Shown piece after piece: positions 20,955-33,240 of a DNA stretch of 64,000 nucleotides; the stretch's first letter is position 1; every line of letters begins with the position of its first letter. The notes under the pieces are model-generated. The model searched no databases. It had not been told where the DNA came from and was given only the letters and a program-made list of their open reading frames with translations. The stretch is taken from contig CM041465.1 of NCBI GenBank assembly GCA_023213395.1, positions 53,699,741 through 53,763,740 on the forward strand, given 5' to 3'. This DNA comes from Cycas panzhihuaensis. Its lineage: Eukaryota > Cycadophyta. Made by a program: the position numbers and the translations under genes.

Positions 20955-21610
20955 GTAGCTACTATCACCCTAAAATTTGATGATGTTATTGCTACTTTGC
21001 TATCAAAAGAGATAAGACAAAAATGTTTTGAAGGTCATTTAAAAGAAGTATTAGCAATGAGGGGTCGAATATTAGATCATGACCAATAAAGGCTTAGGAA
21101 TAGATAGCTAAAATCTAGAGGGAAATCTAAATCTTTAAGCAGAGGCCCATTAGTATGTTGGAGATTTGGAAAGGCTAGCCATATTAAGATCTAGTATCGA
21201 GTCAAAGTTGATAAAGGAAAGTCACCTAAAGCTACTCCTTCCATGGTAGTAAGAGTCTCAGATGAAGCTAATGGTGATGTTTATTTGGCAACCTCAGGTA
21301 AGCCATTAAATGTTGAGTCTTGATTAATTGACTATGGTGCTTTACCTCATATTACTCCCCATATGGAGTGGTTTTGTGAATATACAAGTATTTATAGAGG
21401 TGAAGTATTTCTTAAGGATTATTACCCATATAAAATTATGGGTCATGGAAGGGTAAAGGTTTAATTTAGGGATGGAAGGGTTACAATTATCCCTAATATA
21501 AGCTATATTCCTAGTTTAGCTTAGTCTATTGTCTATTAGTCAATTGGGTTATGCAAGAATAAAAGTGATTTTCAATAAACATAGTTGTAAAATGGTATAA
21601 GGAGCATTCA
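20955..21610 (+). pseudogene. Element D gag end, zinc knuckle and protease
   Basis: Reads TLKFDDVIATLLSKEIRQK with LAMRGR behind it, a serine/arginine-rich stretch, a decayed zinc knuckle (CWRFGKASHIK, consensus CxxCGxxGHxxxxC), then protease: VNVES-like, LIDYGALPHITPHMEWF with DYG in place of the catalytic DSG/DTG. The frame enters abruptly at the A LTR, showing A was inserted in gag. Stops occur at glutamine and tryptophan codons. Confidence 0.75.
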
Positions 21611-21612
21611 TA

Positions 21613-22418
21613 TTGGCAAGAGGGGTCCAATTTAGAATGTTATACAAGCTTCATGTGAGCATAATATATGATGATAGTTACAGTCTAATTGTTACAAAAA
21701 GTAGCAATAATACAGGTAGGACCCAAATATCACTTTCTAGTAAAACTATTCTATGGCATCAGATATTAGTCCATACTAGAGAGAAAGGCCTCCATAATTT
21801 ATTCTCCAAAGATATAATAAAAGGCATCTCCAGAATTAATGACTCCTTTGATTTTGATTTCTGTGAGCATTGTGTATATGGAAAATAGAATCAGGTCAGT
21901 TTTCCTTCAAGCTTGAAGAGAGCAAAGGGTATTATGTAATTGGTGCACAATGATATTTTTGGATCTATTAATGTGCCTTAATTAAGTGGGTCTAAATACT
22001 TTATCTCATTCATAGATGATTTTTCAAGAAAGACATGGTTATATTTTCTTAGGAAGAAATCTAAGGTTTTCAATAAATTCAAAAATTCAAGGCCTTGGTT
22101 GAGAATCAAAGTAACAAGTAGATTAAGGTACTAAGAATTGATAATGGAGGTAAGTTTTACTCAAAGAAGTTTAAGCAGTTATGTAAGGAGTATAGAATAA
22201 TAAGGAAAAAGACAATTCCTTATACACCATAGTAGAACATAGTTACTAAAAAGATGAATAGGACCTTACTGGAGAGATTGAGGAGTATGCTCAGTGTTGT
22301 TGGATTAGAGAAGAAATTATTAGCTAAGTCTATGATGACTATAAGCTACTTGATAAATAGATCATTAATGACTACCTTAATATACAAAACACTTGAAGAA
22401 GTGGGGTTTGGTAAAAAA
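21613..22418 (+). pseudogene. Element D integrase, N-terminal and core
   Basis: Pre-integrase segment LWHQILVHTREKGLHNL and FCEHCVYGK, core [19 protein letters not shown] (about 22012), RIDNGGKFYSKKFKQL with the second catalytic Asp, and MNRTLLERLRSML after the catalytic Glu region. The frame stops at the E insertion at 22419. A frameshift lies near 22080, and the Glu motif itself is eroded (KKMNRT where relatives have VERMNRT). Confidence 0.82.
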
Positions 22419-23870
22419 TTATTTCCCATCTACTAGGAATAGGTATGGATGAGTTGAATCAAGTAAGTACAAGTACACTTCTATCCTTTGCCTTAGTCAA
22501 TTCAAGAAAGGTAAATTAAAGCGCCTCTTTATTTTCATTGCATGATTGACTGATTTATTTGCATAACCATTATGCATCCACTGCTTGATCATGTTGGATG
22601 ATATCATTTCAACCTATGATGATTTAGGGACATGGATTCCATGGTACTCCACAACCCTCCTATATATCTCCATGTCATCCCAAGAATAAATCAACCCTTG
22701 TGATCTGCTCACCATTCCATTAACATGCCTCAACCTTAAGCACCTTGCCTAGGTACAGTTGGCATTACCTTATTTATTTACCAACTTTTTAGGAACTTCT
22801 TGCCTTTGGTACTCTACCCAACATAAGTTTCTTTGGTCCTATGACTGTCTCCTACTACCTAGACAGAGTGTCATGCCCCCTTAGGCCTAAAGTACCTCCA
22901 TTTTGGGCTCTTAACCTCTTATTTCTTTTATTTTTACCTATGTTGTTGCCACATCATGGTAAAGATCATGGTACTGCTACAACGTTCATAGTACTGCAAA
23001 GTTTACTAGAGGGCAACTATCATACATTATGTTTTAAAATCTATCGTGGAAAATTTCGTATTTATTGTGAATTTTCCACGTCTCAAACACGTATTCCCAG
23101 CCCAAGCTAAACCCTAATCACTCAATTGAGCTAGCATTAGGTTTAAAACCCAAAAAGACCATCATTTCCTCCTCTTAGACTCGTAAAAAAAAAACTCTCT
23201 CTTTCACTCATTCCTCACAGCTCCCTACAAAAGTGCCCCGCAACACTTGGCATACTAGCTCTCCATCTTGAGACCATCCCTCTACAACTCCAGATCCATA
23301 GCAGCAGGCTTGAGATAAGGTTGCCTTAAGGAAAGATATGCTCCAAGCTTGCCTCTGAGCATAACTATCACACTTGTCTTCAGATCTTATAGCCTCCATA
23401 GGGTTTCCACTTATAAACCTTACAGGGTTACCCTTATTCCCTATTCTCTCAAGTAGATCTGCTCCTAGTCTACCTATAGTAGGTATTCCTCCCCCTTTAT
23501 TTCACTTTACTCCCTCTAAATTATTGAAAAATGGTTTGAAAGCCCTAAAATAGCCCCATCTCTCATTTTTTCTATTGCATAAAGGAGGTAAACCCTCCTT
23601 TTCTCTTGTTTGTTCATTATTCCTTTTAACTCTTCCCTGGTTTCTCTGAGGAGGCAGTGAGGAAGAGGTCTCCAAAGGGTGAGTGAAAGGAGCCAAGGCG
23701 GGTTCCATAACCTAACTAGCCTTCTCCTTAAGGATAGTCCCATTCTCCCCTTTCCTCTTTCTCCTATGTGTTTCCCTTGGGTTTCCAAAGAGATCCCAGA
23801 AGAGAGGTCACCACTAACAGTAGCGTACACAACTTATTTATGTGCTTGCTTCTAGCTTTGTGGGCCTTAC

Positions 23871-23956
23871 TGTCATGGGTTGTCATTACACCAAACGCCC
23901 TGGGGTGATTTGGAAAGAGGACTTCCTCGTGATAATTAGCATCACATGCTCCAACA
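23871..23956 (-). repeat. TRIM 3' terminal repeat
   Basis: 86 bp, TGTCATGGG to GCTCCAACA on the plus strand. It differs from 24109-24194 by roughly 17 bases, mostly transitions. Confidence 0.88.
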
Positions 23957-24091
23957 CTCCCCTGTCATGAGGAGTTGGCTATACCTATACAGTAATGCAT
24001 GTCCACCACGGTATTCCTAGGTGGCCGCTCCCTTGTCTTCATGTATGTCCGGGTGCGCTATCGTAGTAACATAGAACCAGTTTTGAACCCT

Positions 24092-24106
24092 ATCGCTATG
24101 ATACCA
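24092..24106 (-). promoter_or_regulatory. TRIM primer binding site
   Basis: The minus strand reads TGGTATCATAGCGAT, close to the initiator Met-tRNA site, two bases inside the 5' repeat. Confidence 0.75.
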
Positions 24107-24108
24107 CT

Positions 24109-24194
24109 TGTCACGGGTTACCGTTACACCAAAAGCCCCAAGATGATTTGGGAAGAGGACTTCCTCATAATAGTTAGCATCATGCGCTCCAACA
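24109..24194 (-). repeat. TRIM 5' terminal repeat
   Basis: 86 bp, followed by CTTAC. The partner repeat lies at 23871-23956. Confidence 0.88.
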
Positions 24195-25523
24195 CTTACA
24201 TGGGTAGGAATTGCAGTCCCTAGTCAAACCCTGCCTATCTTTGGGTGTTAGATTGATTAGAGGTTGTGAAAGTTACACATGACAACTTTTGCAATAGTAA
24301 TGATATTTTCAACTTTGTTACAACCTTTCGCCTATACATCTAGCCTTTATCATTCTATCTCTGCCTACTACATTCATGCTTGGGCAGCGTGGAGGTTTGT
24401 AATCGTAGAGGGTTAACCATTATGAGGCTAATCACCCCCTCTTTCCTTTCTTGTCTTTCTTGCATTAAGGGGAGCTGAAGATTTAAATGCAAAAGTCTCT
24501 TTTGGTTAAGAAAACTTGCTTTACTTCATTTTGTATATTTCATATACACATATATTTTATACCTTAGCAGCCCTGTGGGAAGGGGAAACATCATTTGATT
24601 ATAGGTCTTCTCTTTGTTGCATATGGAGAAGGAAGGAAGTGCATCAACCTAGGTATGTTCTTGCCCCTTCTTTCTGATATTACCTTTGAGTCTTTTGCAT
24701 AATTCTTTCCTTTCTGTTTTTTTCTTTCAAACTTGGGGAAGGTAAGGAAGTCCCCTAGCATCACCACATCATGTAGCCCACGTCCAGGAATAGTAAGAGG
24801 AAGGTGAATGTGACAAAGGGAAAGAGCTCCTCCAACTGTACTGTTCTCTAGGTACGTCACTTATTCTCTTATCGTCGCTTACTCTCTTTCTTAAGTTTGT
24901 TTACCTATATGCAAAACATATAAAGGGAAAAGAGAAAAAGAGAACTTGCATGCATTGCTTGCACAAACTTAATTTACTTGCCCATTTAAGAAAGAGCATT
25001 AAGTAGAAGTCATCTTCATTTATATTCTTGTTTGTTGCACATGCTTCCACCTAGGCTAGCATCCCTTACATGTGCCTTGTAACCTTACGACTAGTTCCTT
25101 ACTTTATTGCATTTAAAAATAAAGGAGAATGAGGACATTATACTAGTGAGTAAATGAGCTTGCATTTACTTGTGTTGTCCTTTCTTTTCTTTTTGAAGGA
25201 GCCCCCTTCATCCTACATGAGGAGCCATTTCCTCACTTTATTTCCCCTCCCTCCTTTGGCCATCCAAGGGTGGGAGGGCCTATCCCTTGAGGTTACTTGG
25301 GAAGATAAAGATATTCCTTCTTTTTTCCACTGTCCAAGCCAAGGTTGAGTTACCCAAAAGGGAGTTGTGTGCCATTTAGCGGTCCTAAACCTGTATTCTG
25401 ATGCGCGGATGCCCTTTGTAGGTGATCTCATCCACTTGCCAAGTTGATCTTTATTTCTGAGATTCTTTGTTGATTGATCAAACCTCTACCAAGTGTGGTT
25501 ACTACCCCATACATATGATTCCA

Positions 25524-25545
25524 CTAGTGACCATACTGGGGACCC
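25524..25545 (+). promoter_or_regulatory. Element E primer-site region
   Basis: CTAGTGACCATACTGGGGAC follows the LTR end. F has CTGGCAACCATACTGGGGAC at the same place on its strand, so the block is conserved in the family. It recalls the TGGCGAC...CTGGGGA sites of Tat/Ogre elements, but the tRNA was not identified. Confidence 0.55.
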
Positions 25546-25639
25546 ACCAATAAGGTATCAATCCTTTCCCGTTGGTGCTACTTCTTTTTAGTAGCTCTCT
25601 TTAGTTTGTTGGATAGCCCCCAATTCTCTAACTACTTTA

Positions 25640-28040
25640 TTTCTTTCTCTTTCTTCTAACCTATAAGTGGAACTTGTATGCAATGATTCTCACGTCACTT
25701 ATGAGGTCTGCCTCCATTGTTGGAAGACTCCTTATATCACTCTCTTTCTTCATCGAATTCTAATTCTACTATTGAGGGATTTCCCTCAAATTGGGCATAT
25801 CATACCTATGTATCTGAATCATATGAGCCTTCTACTTATTTTCAAGGGTCCATCTAAGAGGGTGAGGACCCTATCTTTTATCCAGGTAACCAACAATGGC
25901 CACAAGTCCACCATCTCTCTACTCATGAAGTAGAGGCTTCGTCCCCTCTAGAGTTTCACCACTACGGTGGTGACTCATATGAGGATCGTCCCATGGGGTC
26001 CGCTTCATATGAGGTTCTATCTACCTATTATGATCAAGTGAATACCCCTCCTATTAATGTGGTTGAAGCCCTTAGCCAATACTTCCAAGTCGTTCATGTC
26101 CAACCATATCCCAAGTGGTTTGAGAGCATCTTGTGAAGCGTTACGCTTCCTTCTTATACATCCACCTTACCTCATCCATTCCATCCAACTCCTCTACTTA
26201 CGATGAGTTTACCTTTTGTCCTATCTTCCTCTCCCCATGGCCGATGCTCCTTGAGGACCACCCAAGGCATGTCCTCTTCCCAACTCAGGTTAAGCATGCC
26301 TCTTTCTAGTCAAATGACTACCCCTCCGTCGACTATAGTTTATCCACTACCTATTAGATCTAGGGGACTCGTATGCACCCCTACTTTTAGCCATGTGGGG
26401 CTCACCCCCACACACTCTCAAGTTCAGTGAAGAGATTCTTCCCTTTACGTCCCCCTAGGCTACATTTCTCAGTCATGGGGGAATGATAAGGGAAACTCCT
26501 TTCTAGCGTATGGGGTGGACCCTTTGCACCCATATGGGGTTGCACCACCTACAGGCAACCCATATGGGCAAAACCTGGTTCTACACCCCTACTTTCCATC
26601 CTCCTATATTACACCTTATGTTGTGCCTTTACAAGGAGGGAAAACTCCTTCCTAAGGCACCTTCTCCTAGGCTCCTTTCCAATAAGGGGTATTCCTTCAA
26701 GGAGGGATAGGTCCCTCACCCCCATATGCTCCTATGTGTGTTTCTTCAAATACGAGACTAGTGTCTTCTTACCGGATGAGAGGAGGCTAATATCCCCTTT
26801 CAAATCAACTTCCTCAAGGAGGATTTGGGCAACCTTATCCACCTCCTCTTCCATCTCTCATTGATCCTATGGTCTAGTCTTGGGCACATCCCTTTATGGA
26901 CTATAGATCAACACCCCTCTCCATCGATGCGCTAAGAACCAACTTACCACCTCACCCTCTCGAGGTTCCCAAACTTGATGGGACCTCATCACAAGACCCA
27001 ACAGAGCATGTCCGTAGCTTCTCTATGGCATGCATCGATTATTGGGCCTATGACCATATCCTTATGAAACTCTTCCTACGATCCCTCCAAGGTGATGCCC
27101 TTAAGTGGTTCTATCGCCTGCCAGCACATTCAATCTTTTCATTCCAACAACTTGTGGAAGAATTTGTCAACTATTTTAACATAGACCGTCCTTTCAAGAG
27201 TGGAATGAAAGCCCTCTTGTCTCTTAAACAAGGTCATGATGAGATGAATCGTAACTTTATAAGATGATTTCATGACCTTCTTCACTCTATAAAGATAACT
27301 CGGCTTGAGGAGCTGAAGAGTGACCTTTTTATTAACGTTCTTCGTCTTGAAGTTTACGTTGAAGTCCTTAAAATGGAGGTAATAACGTGTGACTCTTCCA
27401 TAGACAAGTGCTTGGCATTTGAGGCAATTGAGATCCAAGCTAGACTCAAGAAGTCTTTGAAGCCCTCACAATGATGTGAGGCACCTCCTCCACCCTGAGA
27501 GGCTAAAATCCAATAGCCTGCCAGGTCTTCTTCCTATCTGATCGAGAAGACTTTGGATCCTCTCACTTCTACTATATATTCATTCAAACGTACCATGAAG
27601 AAGCTCAAACTCCAAGCTCCTTCATCCCCTACCTCACATAAACTAGTTCACTAAGCTTCTGAAGCTGCTCCCCCCAAGGGTGGTAACACCCAATCTTCTC
27701 AAGCGAGGAAGCTCAATTCCTCTCTAGAGAAGAAATGGTATTCCATCCATGGGGAATGTTTCCATGAAGATTCACAATGTTGAGCCTAGCACCCTAGAGC
27801 TGCTGCACAACATGATTCTTCTCCCAAATGGGCATCTAGGCCCAACTTAGACTAGCCCATCCATAAGGATCCTTTCCCGAAGCATGGGGAATGTGATTGC
27901 AATAACCAACAAAAAGGTAACTAAAATAGAGAAAGATCCCCAAACCCTCTTCCTTCTTAAACCAAGGGGAAAGGTACAAGGAACTCATCCTCTTCCTCTA
28001 GTTCTCTTGACCATCACACTCCCTTACCTTCTCAATTTAG
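25640..28040 (+). pseudogene. Element E gag
   Basis: N-terminal proline/serine-rich region with PYGVAPPTGNPYGQNLV-like repeats (about 26520-26580). The gag core runs from 26896: MDYRSTPLSIDALRTNLPPH, FDYWAYDHILMKLF-like, GDALKWFYRLPAHSI, ALLSLKQGHDEMNRNFIR. Near 27730 a zinc-knuckle-like segment (KKWYSIHGECFHEDSQC) is of the HG...H...C kind. Gag forms the particle shell and binds RNA. It is closely similar to F gag throughout. Stops include CGA-to-TGA at 27265 and CAG-to-TAG at 27788. Confidence 0.85.
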
Positions 28041-28099
28041 GAACAAGGGAAAGAAGGCTATCCACATAATCAAGACCACACTATTATACGCCCTAACTT

Positions 28100-28900
28100 A
28101 GTCTTAAGTAGTTAAAGAGGTAAGTAATGCCTCTTCTTTCGTACCTCACCTTGATTCCTTTCTGGAAGTCCCTCTTCCAGGAGTCCCTGCACTCCCTAAG
28201 ACCATCCCTATGCAACTTGATCACTACAACTTTTGAAGAGCTCTTTCCCAACCTACCATAAAGGGAAAACCTTCCTCTATTGTCGATGAACTTCATATTA
28301 TGGCCGTAGGGATGTCCATCATGGACATCTTGAGGAGCCTCCCTGAATAATGTACACTCCTCTTGGAAGCCTTAGGATTGGGTGATGCATCTATTCATGC
28401 CTTGGGTGTCACCCCAAGTTGTGAATCCATCATCTCTTTTAATTTCAAAGATCTTCTATCAATCAGTTAAAGGGAATGATAATGACATTTCCCCTTTACC
28501 ATAACTATTAACACTCCAAATTACACTCTATGAAGAACTGTTATAGACAATGGTTCTTCTGTCAATGCTATGCCCCTATGCATCATGCAGGAACTAGGCA
28601 TTTTAGCCCTTGAACTGATTCCATGGCGGTGCCAAGGCTATAATAGTAGCGAAAAGACACCCTTGGGATCGGTGTCCATCCCCATCACTCTCGAGGACAA
28701 GATTGTCCTCACTGAAATTATAGTTCTCGACGTCAATGTTGACTACAACCTTTTGTTGGGATCTATGGCTCGACCAAATGGGAGCCGTGTGTTCATCTCG
28801 ATGGGGACAACTTAATTTGTCCACGAGGGACAGATGATAATTATCTCCCAAGAGCCTCCTCCCACTAAATAACCTCGTCAACCTCATCAAGTAGCTTGCA
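28100..28900 (+). pseudogene. Element E aspartic protease region
   Basis: Reads MAVGMSIMDILRSLPE, then RTVIDNGSSVNAMPLCIMQE with the active-site Asp at 28546-28548, and ends ITLEDKIVLTEIIVLDVNVD with NLLLG. The active site is DNG rather than DTG/DSG, and F has the same DNG, so this is a family trait rather than decay. A frameshift near 28767 (relatives read LLLGRPWL) and stops mark it as dead. Confidence 0.82.
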
Positions 28901-29640
28901 ATAAAGCCAAGGGCGACAAGGGCCCTACCGCTTGAGTTTCAGCTTGTTCCATTAGCATCCCTGATTCATTCCCTTTGGAAAAAGGCCCTTCATCTTCTTC
29001 CTCTAACCTTATATGCTTCACTTATATTGGTGTGGGGAGCTATAGGTATCTCGCCATGCTTAGCGACAACAAGTCTGATGATGAGGATGAGGATTTTCCT
29101 CATCCCATATCCTTCTTAGGCATGAGTAGGGGGCACTGCCCTTGTTTCAGGTCCTAACTTGAAACCCCCACTATTGAAGAAACTAGCTTTTCCTTTGGAT
29201 CACATGTTGTCACTCCTACTGACCAGACAATCTCTCATATTGTTGTGTCTCCCTCTTCATCACCCCCTATAGGTAATGAAGTTAGGGAACCTCTTATCAC
29301 TCCTCATATGAGGACTCTTTCCAATGCTTCTGAAGAGCCCCTTTGATGTATCAAGTGGTGGGTCGATTGCTACGGTCCAACTGCTCCTTCCACTTTGCAC
29401 TCCTCATCTTCTTGAAGTGTGGTTATCCATGGGATGTAATACTTCACACTCCTCATCTACTCAAGTATCTAGTGGGCTCCGCACCTAATTTCTCTTATGG
29501 TCACCATAGGCTTGGTCACCAGAAGGTCTTAGCTATTGGGTCATCTCTTTCCAACCCAAGTCCATCTCCTATTCTTCCCCCTCCTGTTGACCTAGCTTCC
29601 CTTCACTTCGAGGAAGGGAATGCTATGTACATGGGGGCAA
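28900..29640 (+). pseudogene. Element E PR-RT spacer
   Basis: Low-complexity linker: VGSYRYLAMLSD, an acidic DNKSDDEDEDFPHP run (29065-29105), then SPSSSPPIGNE. F has the corresponding acidic region (SFDEDED near 43030 on the minus strand). It is part of the polyprotein, not a separate gene. Confidence 0.65.
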
Positions 29641-30500
29641 CCAAAGACATAGTCCTTACCCCAGGTAAGGTCATAAAGGTGGGAGCAGAATGCTCTCCTG
29701 ATGAAATGAAGGAATACACCCTTCTGTTCCAAGAATTCTGAGATGTCTTCACATGGGATTATTCTAATATGAATGGAATAGACCCTTTTATCATTACCCA
29801 CAACCTTACAACCATTCTGGGTGCTTAACCTGTGTGTCAAAAATAGTGGCCTCTTCATCCCAAACTTTTAGTTACCATCAAGATGGAAGTTGAAAAACTC
29901 CTACATGTGGGGTTAATCACTTCTATTGACTACCCCAAGTGGATATCCAACATTGTCTTGGTTTCCAAAAAGAATGGAACAATTAGGATATGAGTTAATT
30001 TTTGTGATATCAATAACATGTATCCTAAGGATAACTTCCCACTCCACTTCATCGATCAAATCATTGATTGAATTGCTAGTTTTGAAGTCATGTCCTTAAT
30101 AGACAGCTTCTCAGGCTATAACCAAATCCAAATTTCTGCCGAAGACCACCACAAGATGGCCTTCACTACCCCTTGGGGTACCTTCACCTATAAGGCAATG
30201 CCTTTTGGGCTAAAGAATACATGCACCACCTATCAAAGGGCAATGCAATTCATCTTCCATGACTTTATCAACAAAAGCTTAGAGGTTTTCATGGATGATA
30301 TGATGGGTCTCTCATGTATTAGGGCCCACTATCCTTCCAATTTGTGAGCCATCTTCACACGATGTCACAAATACCATGTAAGCCTCAACCCTCTCAAATA
30401 CGTATTTGTTGTAATAGATGGCAAACTCCTTAGTTTCCTTGTCTTAAAACATAGAATCCAAATTAACCGTGATAAAGTTAAGGCCATCCTTGACATGCCA
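29640..30500 (+). pseudogene. Element E reverse transcriptase
   Basis: Reads GKVIKVGAECSPDEMKEYTL before RT proper, then DYPKWISNIVLVSKKNGTIR, LIDSFSGYNQIQISAEDHHK, FTTPWGTFTYKAMPFGLKN, TTYQRAMQFIFHDF and the catalytic FMDD box (about 30287-30299). F carries the same FMDDMMGLS. Stops lie at glutamine or tryptophan codons (29839, 29992, 30345). Confidence 0.87.
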
Positions 30501-31020
30501 CCTCCTAAAACCTAATGATAGATCAAATCATTTTTGGGTAGGCTCAGATTTCTTAGGCATTTTCTAGAAACTTTTACTATAAATGTCAAACCCCTTACTA
30601 ACCTATTAAAGAAAGAGGCCCCATTTGTTTGGTCTTCAAAGGCCCAACAAGCCTTTGAAGAGATCAAGGAAGCCCTCACTTCTACCCCAACGTTGGCACA
30701 TCCTCTCTTTGACAGACCATTCGTTCTGTACACTTTGGCTACCGACAAGTCCTTGGGCGCTATCTTAGCCCAAGAGGATGATTCAGGAATTGAAAGGGCC
30801 ATCTATTTTATCAATTGTACTCTTGTGGTTGCTAAACTTAATTACTCACTTGCTGAGAAGGAGTGCCTCTCCTTGGTGCATGCTACCAAGAAGTTTAGGC
30901 ACTACTTGCTCAAAAACACTACTTAGGTGATCATTTATTCTGACCCCTAAGATACTTATTGACCAGATCTAACCTAACAGGTAGGACTAATAAGTAGGCC
31001 ATCCTCCTTCAGGAGTTTAA
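30500..31020 (+). pseudogene. Element E RNase H (gypsy type)
   Basis: RT connection IKSFLGRLRFLRHFLETF (about 30520), then APFVWSSKAQQAFEEIKEAL, RPFVLYTLATDKSLGAILAQ with the first catalytic Asp changed or shifted (family ATDESLGAML), SLAEKECLSLVHATKKFRHY with the catalytic Glu, and a decayed SDP strand at about 30935. It is followed by a QEF.L..VN end. Confidence 0.83.
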
Positions 31021-31079
31021 TCTCTAAATTGTTAATAGGAAACCAAAGAAAGGGATGGTGGTAGCCGAGCAACTTGCCG

Positions 31080-32430
31080 ACACACCCATCCTAAACCCTT
31101 CTGGTACTCCTGTCGACGATTCCTTGTCTGATGAGCCCATTTTGGCCATTCAGGATTCTCCTCGTCATCCACTTATTGATAGTGAGTGGTCTGGAGACAT
31201 TGTGCGATACATCACTGAGTAACAGTATCATCCCAAAGCTAATGATAAGGTTAGGTCACGTATTTGGGCTACTTCTAGGTAATACTTTCTCATCGGTGAA
31301 GTATTATACAACAGATCCTTTGATGGGATCCTTATTCGTTGCATCAACCCTACCGAAACAGACTAAATACTTTGTGAATGCCATAATAGCATTTGTGGGG
31401 GTCATTTTAGGGGCCAATCCATGGCCCAACAGATCCTTCACATGGGGTATTATTGGCCATCCCTCTTTAAGGACACCCACACTTATGCCCTGAGATGTCG
31501 GTGGTGCCAAGAATATGTCAACATCACCCACTTGCCTTTTAAGGCCTTTCATCTTATCATACCTCCATGTCCCTTCTCCTAATAGGGGTTGGACCTTATT
31601 GGACCCATATCCCCACCTTCTTTGTCTAATCATAAGTTCATCTTGATTGTGACAGAGTACTTCACTAAATGGGATGAAGCGGTCCCTTTGTCTTTTACTT
31701 CTAGCAAGATAATAGCCACCTTTGTCTACAAGTATATCATATGTCTTTTGGAGTCCTTGACATCCTAATCATAGACAACAGAACTCCTTTCTGTATTAAA
31801 GAGATGGACAAGCTTTATAAGATGTTCAAAATTTCTTACAAAACCTCCTCTTCCTATTACCCTCAGGCCAATGGCTAAGTTGAGTCATTTAATAAAACCC
31901 TTATAAACATCTTAAAGAAAATCGTCACCTAATCTAAAAAAGATTAGCACCTCCAACTCCTTTCTGACCTATGGACGTATTGCACATCTATCTGCATGGC
32001 TATGGGAATGATCCCTTTCTCCCTAGTGTACAAAACAGAGGTAGTTCTCCCATTGGAGGTCAAGATCCCTTCCTTATAAGTTTGCCTTCGTGGTCTTGTT
32101 GATGAAGAGTCCCTCTGTCAGGCCCGCCACTTAGACCTTGAGGCCTTAGATGAGAGACGCTTGATTACTTACTAAGCGAATCTCACTTCTAAAGTTAGGG
32201 TGTGAAGAATGTATGACAAGTACCTTTACCCCTGCCCTTTGTATCCTAGGGATCATGTCCTCAAATTGGAATATCTCCATGATCGCTTATCTAAATTCAG
32301 ACCCAAATGGGTTGGCCCCTTCATTGTTCTCAAGAGCCTCGATAATGGTGCTTACATAACTGCAACCTTAGAAGGTCTTGAATTCGAGAAACTTGTTAAT
32401 GAAAAGTTCCTGAAGAAATTTTACGTATAA
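31080..32430 (+). pseudogene. Element E integrase
   Basis: The zinc-binding part is broken over 31340-31520. The catalytic core starts at about 31585: GLDLIGPISPP with the first catalytic Asp present, FILIVTEYFTKWDEAVPL, then ILIIDNRTPFC with the second Asp near 31770, and the YYPQANG motif near 31857 followed by VESFNKTL. The C-terminal module reads KLEYLHDRLSKFRPKWVGPF and ends FLKKFYV with a stop at 32428. At least eight stops or frameshifts are present. Confidence 0.85.
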
Positions 32431-32492
32431 CCATCTATATCCCTGCATAGATTAGGCACATCTCTCTCTCTCTCTTTTTGCTCTAAAATGAT

Positions 32493-32560
32493 CCTAAACT
32501 ACCACCCTAAGCGTGCTCCCATTCCTCTAATCACAAGTGGAATAGCGGTTTAGGGTGGCC
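32493..32560 (+). other. Inverted repeat just after E integrase
   Basis: CCTAAACTACCACCCTAA and GCGGTTTAGGGTGG form an inverted repeat with arms of 7-9 paired bases. F has the counterpart at the same place (39605-39668), where TAAACTGCCATC pairs with GATGGTAGTTTA over 12 bases with one wobble. Confidence 0.5.
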
Positions 32561-33053
32561 TCCTTGCTCCTTTTGGGTTCCTCCCACGGGACCTCTCATT
32601 CCTCTTTCCCTTGGAGCCTTGTCCTCCTAATTGGGTGTGTTTTCCCTGTCACTCCTGAGCTTGGAAATACTCCCCAACTAGGATGGCATGCTTGAGTATC
32701 GTTACTCCCTTTCCCTCTCACGCTTCCTTTGCACACTCCGCTATGCTCCTATGATGGACATGTATAGCCCCCTATCTCCTAGCCCCACATATGCCTATTG
32801 TCGATGCTCATGGTGACCATGTGTGTCAGCTAAGAATGTGGCTCTACATGAAAGGAAGTGTGTACAACCTAAACAATCCTATAATACAAATCATATAGTA
32901 AGAAATCAAAACCATCACGATCCATGACACCTCATGCATCTATGCACTTATACACATGTATACACAAACATCTATACAAAAGAAAATGTAACACAATACA
33001 TCATCATATATCATCACACACCATCATATATCAAAAGGGGTGAGAGTGGCCTC

Positions 33054-33093
<40 letters not shown>

Positions 33094-33240
33094 TAATGTG
33101 TCATATCATACAAATGGTATGATACATCATCTGTGGGAAACTGGATCCTTGCAAGGAGGAGTACAATCATTTGGTGACATATGGTGACTCCCTGGAGGTC
33201 CAATGATTTCTCAATCAAAACCAAATACACCATGCTCTCT
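32561..33240 (+). other. Non-coding spacer in E
   Basis: No gene is seen. It contains a (TC)n run just upstream (about 32458-32475) and a (TA)n microsatellite at 33055-33091. A dispersed ATACACA/CATCATATATCA word pattern lies at 32930-33040. Confidence 0.6.
33055..33091. repeat. (TA)n microsatellite
   Basis: Uninterrupted TA dinucleotides for about 37 bases. Confidence 0.95.

Larger units (their letters stand above)
23871..24194 (-). mobile_element. TRIM (miniature LTR element) inside E 5' LTR
   Basis: 324 bp with 86-bp terminal direct repeats (23871-23956 and 24109-24194), perfect CTTAC duplications (23866-23870 and 24195-24199), and empty-site confirmation in the other E LTR near 52767. 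In element sense (minus) the repeats run TGTTGGAGC to GTGACA. A primer site TGGTATCATAGCG lies two bases from one repeat and a purine tract (CAGGGGAG) next to the other. There is no coding capacity. It must be moved by a copia element; the homologous leader in element C points to the A/C family. Confidence 0.93.
22419..25523 (+). repeat. Element E 5' LTR
   Basis: Begins TTATTTCCCATCTAC (the other copy has TGTTTTCCAGCTAC, so TG has decayed) and ends GATTCCA. It is collinear with 51332-54104; the 332-base length excess is explained by the TRIM (324 bp) plus its 5-bp duplication. The segments near 22990-23110 carry the ACTGCAAAGTTTACTA motif seen in related LTRs. Confidence 0.88.

Noticed and set aside
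32493-32560. Covariation proof for the post-integrase hairpin
   Set aside because: Two alternative pairings exist and only two sequences are available, so covariation cannot be claimed.
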